Position numbers and translations under genes: made by a program. Positions 17,501-24,074 of a stretch of DNA of 64,000 nucleotides are shown here, in pieces; position 1 is the first letter of the stretch, and the number at the start of each line of letters is the position of its first letter. The notes under the pieces are model-generated. The model worked only from the letters and a program-made list of their open reading frames with translations, was not told the origin of the DNA and made no database searches. Origin of the DNA: an uncultured Planctomycetaceae bacterium (lineage in GTDB: Bacteria > Planctomycetota > Planctomycetia > Pirellulales > Thermoguttaceae); NCBI GenBank assembly GCA_946408825.1, contig CAMJTU010000002.1:124001-188000 (forward strand). Reading direction: 5' to 3'.

Positions 17501-17681
17501 GAGACTGTTTGAGCGCAAATTTCCTGCGGTAGTCGACGAAATAGAGAGCCGCCAAAATAGCGACAAACGAAACGATCCCAACGACGGACGAACTCGTGTT
17601 GAGATCGTCGTCCGCCATTTGTAACATGAATGTCGCAAGAATCGTCGTGATTGCGAGGACGCAGGAAATGACGAAACTCAT
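14595..17681 (-). CDS. TgpA-like membrane transglutaminase
   Basis: A 1028-residue membrane protein of the TgpA type (DUF3488 + transglutaminase core + DUF4129). The first 180 residues hold about six hydrophobic helices, with another near 230-255. A large extracytoplasmic region follows and contains the transglutaminase core with a full Cys-His-Asp triad: EGHCEYFAGG (Cys about 669), QSDAHSWVEAY (His about 711) and RLDATPA (Asp about 765). A further membrane helix (about 865-890) leads to a cytoplasmic tail with the DUF4129-type LYRQLEKQLETKF and LVELYYGSQFG segments. Homologues usually sit beside MoxR ATPase and DUF58 genes; here it follows ftsY and those partners are absent. The ATG at 17681 is the first start. 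Substrate unknown, probably a cell-envelope protein. Confidence 0.85.
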   Translation of the reverse strand: MSFVISCVLAITTILATFMLQMADDDLNTSSSVVGIVSFVAILAALYFVDYRRKFALKQSLCNFLILLTVAFQIGALTRSRNEIVAFAIANILASLQAILFFQSKTLRKCYQILFISFVEVAVGCVFQRSSFFVASLPFYAILSFMCFSLLFLWGERKFYTERVVLKSRFSGSKNLELISAEEPIHQIEEKPLDPYDSAAALAYGKTSQFEDSSRFFRRPSIPAIRFSAGYFRRFIGSATLAFAFAACFFCLFPRLEKFGFGVLSFEDVSWGGGGGSVTKTGFRPRIELGDLGPSLDSPEEVMTVRLVDCLDSDNPLPLDPDAPIYFRGMPLANYYHGAWSTLIAAVSASDITELERLLRRSTVADPNVVLSHLKSIQNADVNSRFGASAAPESSDVFFSKFDPFTPQILAQFLPGAGFDRNRSPNNGNTPRGFTPFYPQFNGPPPQLSPPAPNPTTTEMFRAPHSGTLARLLPERRSFGGFKQYDSIEALADLSKRKLLDLDRLKYDVRNSVVGFDIELKPLDTKVAFTPSAFYVAKCRPALVETTTRSLELFDDQNRGATGGKFWFVSTGVMDRRQTILTPNQEIVWPYLRQYLEIDPARFPKLIAQAKAWDKESGLRVDDFVGRALYLEGRLRDTGEFRYNRSGVARNTNVDPLEDFISEHKEGHCEYFAGGLALLLRSVGIPSRVVVGFAAYPDPEKKVTTIRQSDAHSWVEAYIPPDKLPNPGDASAPLFTGSATKANGGSCLPESNKDWLSDGMWLRLDATPASDRDSGRPDALAIGMYAWSQLFRSFGRDFVLNFNAVQQMRSVYLPLLQIWRQCVAALHSVQNAFGIVDLLVEQCKDTLKAMLSGAWTPGVVLRFAILITVVLVTFGVLYKIYRHIQNRITQRREAAERDAQRARRDGPVALLYRQLEKQLETKFQLKRRGSETPREFVERCFNVEDGLVERNAEDQTNVETNSTKKGFGRRKDKTPDAVEKTQESTPEATRNLFRELVELYYGSQFGAKQITPQETERWTIALRDALTA

Positions 17682-17721
17682 AGGCGTTCCTTAAAGCGGC
17701 GGTTGGCGACTAGAGGGAAAC

Positions 17722-17747
17722 CGCGACTTTCGAACGAGAAAGTCGCG
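17722..17747 (-). terminator. hairpin between ftsY and the transglutaminase gene
   Basis: A perfect 10-base stem (17722-17731 / 17738-17747) with a 6-base loop. The T tract on the minus strand is weak, so it may be an attenuator or an mRNA-processing hairpin rather than a full terminator. Confidence 0.4.
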
Positions 17748-17808
17748 CCTCTCGATCATTTAGCGACGACGGACGAATTCTTCGGAAAACGACGTCTTGC
17801 GCTCCGAT

Positions 17809-18720
17809 TCAGGAAAACATCGCTTCGACAAAATCGTTGGGATTGAACGCTTCAAAATCGCTTTCCGATTCGCCGAGACCAATGTAACGGACGGGAAGTC
17901 CGACTTGTTGGCGAATGGCAACGGCGACGCCGCCCTTCGCCGTGCCGTCGAGTTTTGTCAGAACCACGCCGGTACAATCCACGGCTTCGGTGAATTTCTT
18001 CGCCTGATTCAGCCCGTTTTGACCTGTGGTCGCGTCAATGACGAGGAACGTTTCATGCGGCGCGTCCGGGACGAGTTTGCCGACGACGCGTTTGATTTTG
18101 ACAAGCTCGTTCATAAGGTTCTTTTGCGTATGCAACCGACCGGCGCAGTCGATTAAACAAAGGTCGGCGCCAACTTCTAACGCTCGCGAGACCGCCTTGT
18201 GAGCGACGCTTGCCGGATCGCTCTGCGCGGGGCCCGCGACACACTCGACTCCGAGACGCCGCGCCCAAATCTGAAGTTGCTCGACGGCGGCGGCGCGGAA
18301 CGTGTCCGCCGCGCCTAAAACGACCGTTTTGCCAGACTCGGTCATAGCCTTTGTGAGTTTGGCGATACTGGTCGTTTTGCCTGCGCCGTTGACCCCCACG
18401 AAAAGCGCAATGGTCGGACCCGATTCCGCGAACCGAACCGCAGGACCTTCCTGCGCCATGAGAGCCTTGAGTTTCTCCTTGACTCCCGCGAGAATTTCGT
18501 TTTTATCGACGACGCGCCCTCGGAATTTTTCCTTGATTTCGTCGGCGGCGCTCTGCGCCGCTTCGACTCCCATATCGGTCTTGACGAGGGTTTCGAAGAG
18601 ATCGTTAACGAAATCGGCGTCGACAAGTCGTCCCTCTGTTTTGAAGAGGTCGCGAACGTCCGTCTGGAGAACTTGGACCGTTCGATTTAACCCTTTTTTA
18701 ATTTTTTCAAGGAACCCCAT
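17809..18720 (-). CDS. ftsY: signal recognition particle receptor FtsY
   Basis: The SRP receptor GTPase, which docks ribosome-nascent chain-SRP complexes at the inner membrane. The 303 residues contain the N domain (helices, about 1-85) and the G domain: GVNGAGKTT (109-117), DTFRAAAVEQL, the G3 segment DCAGR (191-195) and TKLDGTAKGG. The G3 motif is normally DTAGR; Cys192 in place of Thr is unusual. The acidic A domain of E. coli FtsY is absent, as in many bacteria. An AGGATATC site precedes the ATG. It is in the minus-strand cluster after nusB (55-base gap). Confidence 0.96.
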   Translation of the reverse strand: MGFLEKIKKGLNRTVQVLQTDVRDLFKTEGRLVDADFVNDLFETLVKTDMGVEAAQSAADEIKEKFRGRVVDKNEILAGVKEKLKALMAQEGPAVRFAESGPTIALFVGVNGAGKTTSIAKLTKAMTESGKTVVLGAADTFRAAAVEQLQIWARRLGVECVAGPAQSDPASVAHKAVSRALEVGADLCLIDCAGRLHTQKNLMNELVKIKRVVGKLVPDAPHETFLVIDATTGQNGLNQAKKFTEAVDCTGVVLTKLDGTAKGGVAVAIRQQVGLPVRYIGLGESESDFEAFNPNDFVEAMFS

Positions 18721-18775
18721 GATATCCTTTCTATTCGAGGAAACACGACTTCTTGCGGTTGCTAGGCGAGAGACG

Positions 18776-19252
18776 TCAAGCGTCGGAAGACGGCGGCGCG
18801 TTTTCGGCGATAGAATTTGACCCTCGTCCGATCTGATCTAAAACGCCGTTTACAAACGCGCTTGTCCTGACATCGCCGAACTTAGCGCCTAGTTCAATCG
18901 CCTGCGATATCACGACGGCGCGCGGGGTTTTTACGAAAAGCATTTCATAGGCGGCGAGTCGAAGAACGCAGCGATCGACCGGGGCCGTGAGTTCGATTGT
19001 TCGTCCTTTGTCGAAAGCGGCGTTGAGGATATGGTCGATTTCTCCTTTACGATCGACGACGCCTTCATAGAGGAGCCTCGCGAAATCGACGGCGACTTTT
19101 TGCTCTTCAGACGAAAGCTGATTCGGCGTCTCCTCTTCCTCGGGAGCGCCTTCCCACTGAAATTCTCGAGTTTGAGGATTAAGCTCGTTCTGATATAACG
19201 CCTGTAAAGCATAGGCGCGCCCCATGGAGCGTAAAAAATTTTTCTTAATCAT
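18776..19252 (-). CDS. nusB: transcription antitermination factor NusB
   Basis: A 158-residue all-helical NusB, which binds boxA RNA with NusE/S10 in antitermination complexes. Family features: RAYALQALYQNE near the N-terminus, a helix around VAVDFARLLYEGV, then LRLAAYEMLF, PRAVVISQAIELGAKFG and SAFVNGVLD near the C-terminus. No strong ribosome site is seen for the ATG at 19252; the internal Met10 (19225) is an alternative. An acidic insert (EGAPEEEETP) lies around residues 34-43. The ribH-nusB adjacency is conserved in many bacteria. Confidence 0.93.
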   Translation of the reverse strand: MIKKNFLRSMGRAYALQALYQNELNPQTREFQWEGAPEEEETPNQLSSEEQKVAVDFARLLYEGVVDRKGEIDHILNAAFDKGRTIELTAPVDRCVLRLAAYEMLFVKTPRAVVISQAIELGAKFGDVRTSAFVNGVLDQIGRGSNSIAENAPPSSDA

Positions 19253-19320
19253 GGTTTTGTCGCAGTTGAAGGTTCGCGATAAAGGCTAGACCCACGCGTC
19301 TTGCCGAGACGAAGCGCCGT

Positions 19321-20163
19321 TTACTTTTTGCCGCGTTTGTCCCCGTTTCTCTTGAACCCCCTGTCGCCGCGATCGCCTGACTTGAAGTTCGATTTGCCAA
19401 ATTTACCGCCGAACTTTCCCTCGTGCTTTCCGCCCGACTTTTTAGGTCCGTGATTCTGCAGGGCGTCGCCGGGACGTTTGCCTTGCGCGTTGACGCCTCC
19501 ATGCACGAACCAGCTTTTATCTTCGTCGTCCTCGTCGTCTACGTCGACGAGGGTCGAAGGATCGACGTCCACCTCTTCGAAATCGCCGGCGATATAACGT
19601 TTGGCGTTGCGTCTGATCGATTCAAAATCTGCGTCGTCGTCCTCGTCGTCGATTTCAACTTCCGGGAGTTTTCCGAGGAGATCGAGCATTTCTAACGCGA
19701 CTTCCGCCGCTTCTACTCCCTTGTTGCCAGGCTGTTCACCGACGGCTTTATCCTTGCCAACCTCTTGACTTCCGGAGCGGGCGAGGGCTTGTTCCAGCGT
19801 ATTGCAGGTTAAAAGACCAAAAACGACAGGAAGTCCATACTGCGCGCCGATTCTCGCGAGCTGTTGGCTTACCGCGCCGTTAATGTATTCGTCGTGGGGC
19901 GTTTCGCCTTTAATAACGCAACCTAGACAAATAATCGCGGCGATTTCCTCATCCCACGCAAGTCGCTCGGCGAGCGTCGGCAACTCAAAAGCGCCTGGAA
20001 CGCGAACAACGACGATTTGATCCTCGGAAACGAGATTTTCGCGGAGCTTGGCGAGAGCGCCTTCAAGTAGTCGTTCGGTAATCGTTTTATTGAAACGTGC
20101 GACGACGATCGCAATTTTGCCGATTTCGCCGGGGGCGCAGACAAAACCTTCATATTCGGTCAT
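19321..20163 (-). CDS. ribH: 6,7-dimethyl-8-ribityllumazine synthase with long charged C-terminal tail
   Basis: The first ~165 residues are a normal lumazine synthase, which makes the riboflavin precursor: substrate loop ARFN, VPGAFELP, the catalytic segment GCVIKGETPHDEY with its histidine, FGLLTCNTLEQALAR and GNKGVEAAEVALEM. Instead of stopping near 155-160, the protein runs to 280 residues. The added part is first strongly acidic (about 168-220, DDEDDDADFES and DVDDEDDEDK), then basic and rich in Gly, Lys, Arg and Phe (about 230-280, repeated GGK, KFGK and GDRGDRG patterns). The tail looks disordered and RGG-like. Lumazine synthases often form 60-subunit shells, so such a tail would be present in many copies. 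A GGAGAAG site precedes the ATG. Confidence 0.93.
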   Translation of the reverse strand: MTEYEGFVCAPGEIGKIAIVVARFNKTITERLLEGALAKLRENLVSEDQIVVVRVPGAFELPTLAERLAWDEEIAAIICLGCVIKGETPHDEYINGAVSQQLARIGAQYGLPVVFGLLTCNTLEQALARSGSQEVGKDKAVGEQPGNKGVEAAEVALEMLDLLGKLPEVEIDDEDDDADFESIRRNAKRYIAGDFEEVDVDPSTLVDVDDEDDEDKSWFVHGGVNAQGKRPGDALQNHGPKKSGGKHEGKFGGKFGKSNFKSGDRGDRGFKRNGDKRGKK

Positions 20164-20241
20164 GAGTTCTTCTCCATATTGCGTAACCGACTCCTCAAAT
20201 CTCTCGAGAAGTCGGTTGAAAATCGCCTTTAATTGCGATTA

Positions 20242-20269
20242 ATTCTAGCAGATAAGTCGCGAGAAACAA
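20242..20269 (-). promoter_or_regulatory. predicted promoter for ribH-nusB-ftsY
   Basis: On the minus strand TTGTTT (20269-20264) is followed after 16 bases by TAGAAT (20247-20242), about 80 bases before the ribH ATG. A small inverted repeat AATCGC/GCGATT (about 20221-20240) lies just downstream in the leader. Confidence 0.4.
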
Positions 20270-20307
20270 GTATAGGCGAAAGCGCGCCACGTTCGTCGGA
20301 CTCGTCG

Positions 20308-22155
20308 TTAGCAGGACGTTTCGTTAGCCAGATTTTGCGTCTCTACAGAGTTTGGCGTTTCCGTCTTTGAAAGGGAAAAACTTTTCTCGATATCGACGGT
20401 TCCCGTCGCGGGATCAAAGAAAATCGCGGCGTCGACGACGCCTTCCAAATCGGCGGGAACGTTTCCGTTTACCGGCTGAGTCGCCGTGACGACGGTTAGC
20501 GAGCCTCCGTCTTCAATGTTGCGCGCAAGACCGAGGAGCGATTTTGGGGACGCGTCTTGAATCGGTTCGTTCCAAGGGCGTTTCCAAGTTTCGGGCGTCG
20601 CGTTTTCTTCTTTCCATGCGGAAGAAAGAAGGTCGAAAGAGTCGCAGAAGACGACGACGTCGCGACCGGATTCAACGAGTCGTTTTGCTCTTTCAAACGC
20701 AAGGTTGGCGACGTGAACCTTCCACCACGCGTCCGAGGAGGCGAAGGAAGAGACGACTTCACACCGCGGGTCGTTGAACTGCGCCTTGACCTCAGTAGGA
20801 TTGGCGGAATAGAGCGCTATGACGACCGCTATCTCTGGATTGTTCGCCAACGACGCTGAGACGAGATCGTAAAAGAACGATTGCGCTTCCGGACAAGAAG
20901 GAGCGACAAGGGTTGTTCGCTGTCCCAAACATATTGGCGAGGCGTTTTCGATCATACGCATTTGAACAGCGTTAGACTCGCCGTCCTCGTTATCTTGGGT
21001 CAATCGCAGACGTTTCGTCGCACGTCGCGCGACGAGATCGGAAAAGCTCGGACGAATCTTCGCTTCATTTGGGGCGAGACCGTCGATGGAGACGACGCGA
21101 AGCAACGCGAAGTTTTTTTCCTGACCTTTAGGAGGACGAATCTGACCGCGAACAACTGAACCGGGGCGAAGTTTAAGCTGGAGTATCTGGTTGGGAGAAA
21201 CGTAAACGTCGTCCGCGGTTGTTACGAAATCATTCGAGGAATTCCGCAGAAAACCGTAGCCGCCGGAGAGCGTTTCCAGGACTCCTTCGCCGTAAATAAC
21301 CGACGCTTTTCGAATTTTGTCGCGGAGCGCTTGCAGAATGGCGAAACGTTCCGAACGGTCGGACGTGCGACGCGCTCGCTTGACTAATTCAAGCGAAGTT
21401 AACTCGAGCGATTCTATATTCGTCGAAGATTCGGAGCTTTCCGGAGAGGTCAACCGCGAAGGTCGAACTTTATACCGGAGGGACGCCTCTGCAAGCGAAA
21501 AACCTTCGCCGTGTCTTGTAAAACGTTTATTAGCGTTAAGACGACGGGGTTGCGTACGGACGTCGCTTTCAAAATTACGAAACCGAGTTCTCTCGTCGCG
21601 TTCTTGCCGCCGTTGTTTTAAGTTGTCTTTCAAAGAATCGACGGAACGACGATCGCTATAAACGCGGAAATTCGAACTTTTTCCTTCGTCGTTCAGACGT
21701 TGATCATGCCATGGTCGTTTAAACTGCTCTCGCGACCGTTCATAGTCGAGTTGTCCGTTAAAACGCGCGGGGGACGTCCGTCGTTCGCCGCGATCATATT
21801 CGCGAGATTTGGAATACTTCCGAGAATAGGCGTCGCCGTTCAAAGACTCCGGACCACGACGCGATCGAGCGTAATCGTTCCGTCGCATATACGAGGGGTC
21901 GTTCGAATAAGGACGTTGTTCGCCGTAGCGGCGGCCTTTCTGGAAGAAGTGGGAATTGTTTCGGGCGTAATCATGCTCGCCGTCGCGTTCTTCCCCGTCG
22001 CGAGGTCGTCCTTCGTTCTGATTGAACGAAGAAAAAGGATCGGTTGTTTCTCGGTTCTGAACGACGCCGTCTGCGGCGTAGTCTTGAGGATTTGAGGAAG
22101 CGTTTTCCCCGCTGTCAGGGGAGGCGAAAAAAGACGAGAATTCTTCAAACGACAT
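20308..22155 (-). CDS. Rho-like protein with degenerate ATPase site
   Basis: A 615-residue homologue of termination factor Rho. Residues 1-220 are low-complexity, rich in Arg, Ser, Asp, Asn and Tyr. A Rho-type RNA-binding (cold-shock-like) domain follows at about 288-360: GEGVLETLSGGYGFLRN, DDVYVSPNQI, LRPGSVVRGQIRPP. The ATPase region is recognisably Rho-derived (ERAKRLVESGRDVVVFCDS at about 490-506, ARNIEDGGSLTVVTAT at about 543-558). Key residues are gone: the P-loop reads GQRTTLVAPSCPEAQ (about 411-426) where Rho has APPKAGKT, so the Walker A Lys and Thr are missing; the catalytic-Glu segment IDERPEEV is replaced by YSANPTEV; and the arginine-finger stretch is not conserved. It probably binds RNA but does not hydrolyse ATP. 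A true rho should exist elsewhere. Confidence 0.85.
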   Translation of the reverse strand: MSFEEFSSFFASPDSGENASSNPQDYAADGVVQNRETTDPFSSFNQNEGRPRDGEERDGEHDYARNNSHFFQKGRRYGEQRPYSNDPSYMRRNDYARSRRGPESLNGDAYSRKYSKSREYDRGERRTSPARFNGQLDYERSREQFKRPWHDQRLNDEGKSSNFRVYSDRRSVDSLKDNLKQRRQERDERTRFRNFESDVRTQPRRLNANKRFTRHGEGFSLAEASLRYKVRPSRLTSPESSESSTNIESLELTSLELVKRARRTSDRSERFAILQALRDKIRKASVIYGEGVLETLSGGYGFLRNSSNDFVTTADDVYVSPNQILQLKLRPGSVVRGQIRPPKGQEKNFALLRVVSIDGLAPNEAKIRPSFSDLVARRATKRLRLTQDNEDGESNAVQMRMIENASPICLGQRTTLVAPSCPEAQSFFYDLVSASLANNPEIAVVIALYSANPTEVKAQFNDPRCEVVSSFASSDAWWKVHVANLAFERAKRLVESGRDVVVFCDSFDLLSSAWKEENATPETWKRPWNEPIQDASPKSLLGLARNIEDGGSLTVVTATQPVNGNVPADLEGVVDAAIFFDPATGTVDIEKSFSLSKTETPNSVETQNLANETSC

Positions 22156-22219
22156 TTAAGGATTCCTGGTTATTGACGAGTATTTGTCGCATTAAAACGT
22201 TTAGGCGCGGCGAATAAAA

Positions 22220-22867
22220 TTACGTCGGCGAATGTTGCGATCTAAAACTTTGTTTTTTCCGAATTTCCGATAACACCGAGGCGACCTGAGTCGATACTTC
22301 GAGATCGTCCGGAGAGGATTTGATAATGAAATCCGACAGTCCCTTTTTGAAGTCCAGCGGAAGCTGACGCGACTCGCGACGCGCAAGCTCCTCGAGAGTC
22401 CACCCTCTTTCAACGGCGCGTTTCAGTCGGGTTTCGTAACTTGTCTCGACGAAAATTATGTAATCGACGAATTTCTGCCATCCAACTTCGAGAAGCAACG
22501 GCGCGTCAATCACGACGAATTCGCTTTCATGAAGCTGTTCAAGTTTCTGTTCAAACTTTTCAAAAAGCATGGGGTGGACGAGGGCGTTGAGAGCCGCAAG
22601 TTCTTCGGACCCTTTTTCGTCCGGCGCGAAAACAATTCGCGCAAGCTCTTGACGATTTAGCCTGTCGTCGCAGGTTGCCACGGTAGGCCAACGGCGTCGA
22701 ATCTTCTCCAGAACGACGGGATTTTCATAAAGAACCCCAACTTCAGCGTCGGCGTCGAATTTTGCGGCTCCTTGAGCGACAAACTCCGCCGTCACAAAGC
22801 TCTTACCCGACGCGACGCCGCCGACGATTCCAAGCGTCGTCGGTCGACCAGTTCTTTGTCCTGTCAT
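22220..22867 (-). CDS. coaE: dephospho-CoA kinase
   Basis: Last enzyme of coenzyme A synthesis, phosphorylating the 3'-hydroxyl of dephospho-CoA. The P-loop is GIVGGVASGKSFV near the N-terminus; then FDADAEVGVLYE (the usual DAD motif), the lid region ALNALVHPMLFEKF and VIDAPLLLEVGW. From the ATG at 22867 it is 215 residues, the usual size; a longer frame can begin only at a TTG upstream. The C-terminal helix (SSPDDLEVSTQVASVLSEIRK) is typical. It is the first gene of the minus-strand run, 64 bases before the Rho-like gene. Confidence 0.92.
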   Translation of the reverse strand: MTGQRTGRPTTLGIVGGVASGKSFVTAEFVAQGAAKFDADAEVGVLYENPVVLEKIRRRWPTVATCDDRLNRQELARIVFAPDEKGSEELAALNALVHPMLFEKFEQKLEQLHESEFVVIDAPLLLEVGWQKFVDYIIFVETSYETRLKRAVERGWTLEELARRESRQLPLDFKKGLSDFIIKSSPDDLEVSTQVASVLSEIRKKQSFRSQHSPT

Positions 22868-23028
22868 GATGCAGAAACCTGTCCAAGCAACTAAAGTAAG
22901 TCGTCGACTCAACGCGTCCATTATCTTAAAAACACTCAATCCGCAAAAGGGGACGCCTGAATTTTTTGTTTTGGCGCGTTTGTGCCGTAGGAGAAGGAAG
23001 AGTCCGCCAATCTTCTATCGGCGACTTA

Positions 23029-23056
23029 TTGTCCACGAATCTGCATACGTTATAAT
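23029..23056 (+). promoter_or_regulatory. predicted promoter of the rhomboid gene
   Basis: TTGTCC (23029-23034), a 16-base spacer and a perfect TATAAT (23051-23056), about 86 bases before the ATG at 23142. Confidence 0.55.
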
Positions 23057-23141
23057 TAGCAAGCCGTTTTGTTAGTTTGAACGACTTGCGACTAGCCGTG
23101 AAAGCGCATGGGCTGGAAATCGAGTCGAGTCGGAGGATTTT

Positions 23142-24002
23142 ATGGGACTATATGATCGAGATTACTATTCAGAAGAGCCCAAAAAACGCGGCCCTGGAGT
23201 TTCTCCCGTTGCGGTTTTAATCATTTCAAATATCGTCCTCTACTTTGCTAATCAGGCGACGGGAAACGCGCTTTTTGAAAAAATGGCGCTTGTCGGCGTG
23301 CAAACGAGTTCGCCTTTTCAGTGGTACAGATGTCTTACGTACGCTTTTGCGCACGATCCTAACGGGTTCATGCATATCCTTTGCAATATGCTTGTTCTCT
23401 TCTTCTTCGGACCGCCCCTTGAACGTCTCTACGGCAAAGCGGAGTTTACCCTTTTTTACCTAGCGTCGGCGATTTTTGGCGGAATTGTCTGGAATGTTAT
23501 GCATTTCGGCGCGTCCGCAGCGGCGCTTGGGGCGTCGGGAGCGATAACCGCGTTAGTTATCCTTTTTGCCTTTAATTTCCCAAACGTTCGACTGTTGCTG
23601 TGGGGAATTATTCCTCTTCCTGCATGGCTCGCCGGCGTTCTTTTTGTGCTTTACGACATGTTTGGCTCCGTGAGCGCCGTCGACAACGTCGCGCACGAGA
23701 TTCACATTTCCGGCGCCGTGTTTGCCGCCTGTTATTTCCTTACCAAGATTAAGCTGACCGATATCTTTTTCGGGAAGAGCACCGGGGGCAAGAGGAAGTC
23801 GTCGCGATCGACGAAATCCGTTTCAAGCGCGAATATCTCCGTTTCTAAGTCGGATCGCGACTTTGAAAACCTTGAAAAGGAAGTCGACGATATTCTGCGT
23901 AAAATCGCACGTTCCGGCGAAGCTAGCCTGACGGAAAAAGAAAGAGACACGCTTCGATACGCTAGCCAGGAATACCAAAAACGTAGCGGAAACAAACGTT
24001 AG
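23142..24002 (+). CDS. rhomboid family intramembrane serine protease
   Basis: A 286-residue membrane protein with six predicted helices. Catalytic features: GASGAITAL with Ser132 in helix 4 and the helix-6 histidine in HEIHISG (His188, or less likely His185). The L1 loop WYRCLTYAFAHDPNGFMHILCNML carries the family's HxxxN-type segment (MHILCNM). Rhomboids cleave single-pass membrane proteins within the membrane. The C-terminal 80 residues are soluble and charged (KRKSSRSTKS, then a coiled region and a C-terminal helix LTEKERDTLRYASQEY), as in many planctomycete rhomboids. A GGAGG site precedes the ATG. Confidence 0.92.
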   Translation: MGLYDRDYYSEEPKKRGPGVSPVAVLIISNIVLYFANQATGNALFEKMALVGVQTSSPFQWYRCLTYAFAHDPNGFMHILCNMLVLFFFGPPLERLYGKAEFTLFYLASAIFGGIVWNVMHFGASAAALGASGAITALVILFAFNFPNVRLLLWGIIPLPAWLAGVLFVLYDMFGSVSAVDNVAHEIHISGAVFAACYFLTKIKLTDIFFGKSTGGKRKSSRSTKSVSSANISVSKSDRDFENLEKEVDDILRKIARSGEASLTEKERDTLRYASQEYQKRSGNKR

Positions 24003-24074
24003 TCTGGGGTTAAGCCGTCTTCAAACCGGACGTTTTCCACTATTCCAAACGACGCTTTTACAGGGGCGACAGCT

